Positions 63,201-64,000 of a stretch of DNA of 64,000 nt are shown in pieces (the stretch's first letter is position 1; every line of letters starts with the position of its first letter). Position numbers and translations under genes: made by a program. Origin of the DNA: Nematostella vectensis (Eukaryota; Cnidaria; Anthozoa; Actiniaria; Edwardsiidae); contig NC_064036.1 in NCBI RefSeq assembly GCF_932526225.1, positions 7,943,519 through 8,007,518 of the forward strand, in the 5' to 3' direction. Below the pieces are notes generated by a model. That model was not told the DNA's origin. It searched no databases and worked only from the letters and a program-made list of their open reading frames with translations.

Positions 63201-63707
63201 TACTTAATGTCGATGTTATGCTTCTTGTGATACGTAATGTCGATGTTATGCCTCTTGTGATACGTAATGTCGATGTTATGCCTCTTATGACACGTAATGT
63301 CGATATTATGCCTTTTATGATACATATTGTCGATGTTATGCCTTTTATGATACGTAATGTCGATGTTATGCCTTTTATGACACGTAATGTCGATGTTATG
63401 CCTCTTATGATACGTAATGTCGACGTTATACCTTATTATCGACGTCACTTTTTCCAATCGGCGCGTGCACGATCCACACAAAGCAGTCAACAAGTCCTGC
63501 GCATGCGCGCATCTCTCGCCTCGCTTCCAGTCCCGCGGAAGAAAGGTTCCTCAGGATCCCGCTGGCGTTACGGAAAACAGTCGACCATTTGATGGGCGGG
63601 ATGGGCTTGCCGCTCTGGAACAGGTTCTTATCCCAGCCGGAGTACGGAATGATGATGGTGGTGACGATGATGATGAGACACAGCCTGATGATGCGGTACT
63701 TGAGCGC
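60289..63707 (-). CDS. CTNND: p120/delta-catenin (ARVCF family), 3' part
   Basis: Armadillo-repeat protein that binds the cadherin juxtamembrane tail and regulates Rho GTPases. Complement exons: 63432..63707, 62515..62868, 61939..62089, 61451..61592, 61228..61321, 60289..60813; phases 0, 0, 1, 2, 0 and stop. Family blocks in order: [43 protein letters not shown], a charged insert loop (KKKDK...[11 protein letters not shown]), [67 protein letters not shown] Pro/charged tail (about 175 residues) follows and ends SDSWV, the class of PDZ-binding C-terminus found in vertebrate delta-catenin and ARVCF. The 5' half lies past the right edge. The 5' border of the first visible exon is uncertain, because the acceptor chosen (GTTCAG|GCGCTC) reads through a (CATCAT) stretch that may be intron. 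Confidence 0.9.
61883..61932 (-). pseudogene. Partial copy of a delta-catenin exon end
   Basis: tgacttaccaacgaggtgtt, then acagtcaatggctaagttct, repeats the end and donor of the exon at 61939..62089 (tgacttaccaataaggtcct, then gggtcaatggctaaatttct). It lies immediately downstream of the real donor, so a second donor follows the first. It is shortened and diverged. Confidence 0.75.
63045..63433. repeat. 30-bp minisatellite in delta-catenin intron
   Basis: Thirteen or so units of 30 bp with core tgtcgatgttatgccttttatgatacgtaa, ending at the splice donor of the exon at 63432. ORFs on both strands are repeat artefacts. Other intron sequence nearby (62090-62514, 62869-63044) shows nothing. Confidence 0.92.
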
Positions 63708-64000
63708 CTGAACGTTAGCAATAAAGAGGGTGGGCAGTGAAGACGAGATCATAAATCAGGATGGGATCGACATGAACGTTAGTAATAAAAAGGGTGGGGA
63801 TTGAAGCCAGAGTCATCAAACAGGAACGGCACGGCAAGAATGTTAGCGATAAATAAGGTGAGTAATAAGGAATCAACTAGGATGAGTATCTCACATGAGG
63901 GGGAGGAGGAGGGACATAAGAGGGTATTTAAGAAAATAGGGACATGCAGCAGGGGCTCCTCCATACGATAACAGAGACGTCTGCATTTAAACGTCTAGGA
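63708..64000. other. Delta-catenin intron to window edge
   Basis: A degenerate direct repeat of aacgttagcaataaagaggg (near 63711, 63774 and 63839) spaced about 63 bp. No exon recognised before the window ends. Confidence 0.45.

Noticed and set aside
63038..63592. Ile/Asp/His- and Val/Met-rich ORFs
   Set aside because: Products of the 30-bp minisatellite in a delta-catenin intron.

Overview
The window is intron-rich, AT-rich metazoan DNA. Genes are split into short exons with GT/AG borders, and no bacterial or organellar signal is visible. A BMP-type Smad1/5, an inhibitory Smad6/7, a delta-catenin ending in DSWV, an intronless-looking class A GPCR, and MAM/astacin/trypsin mosaic proteins point to an early-branching animal. 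An anthozoan cnidarian (sea-anemone-like) is most likely; that is inference from content, not a database match. All exon models were built by hand from splice sites, reading phase and family resemblance.

Layout. 1-3106 (-): the first two coding exons of Smad1/5; the MH2 half lies beyond the left edge. 3107-11097: spacer with foldback elements, G-rich repeats, an inverted copy of Smad6/7 exon 2, and two GTCTAGAC Smad sites just before the next gene. 11098-12609 (+): Smad6/7 in four exons. The two Smad genes are divergent neighbours. 12610-17389: no gene recognised.

17390-34861 (+): a 23-exon gene whose phases close perfectly to 1,027 codons: signal peptide, astacin metalloprotease, Pro/Thr linker, MAM, MAM, linker, MAM, linker, trypsin-like serine protease. 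Both catalytic sites look intact, so one chain carries two unrelated proteases. Its largest intron (23335-29221) holds a chromodomain ORF (+) and an intact 14-exon gene (-, 25150-28457) resembling a transposase-like family. 35475-47973 (+): a tandem paralog without astacin: signal peptide, one MAM, Pro/Thr linker, trypsin. It contains a near-perfect 2,986-bp tandem duplication (37842-43813) that copies one MAM exon and a tiny antisense three-exon candidate gene.

47974-60288: an orphan class A GPCR (-, 50313-51434), a LINE 3' end, two large minisatellites and a MITE-like element. 60289-64000 (-): the 3' half of a p120/delta-catenin gene, cut by the right edge, with armadillo repeats and a C-terminal PDZ ligand.

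A theme of the protease locus is tandem arrays anchored on exon ends: copies of exon-intron borders, with donor sites kept or lost, follow several MAM and linker exons. The Smad pair suggests a BMP effector and its feedback inhibitor side by side; the protease pair suggests secreted matrix or zymogen-processing enzymes that evolved by exon shuffling.
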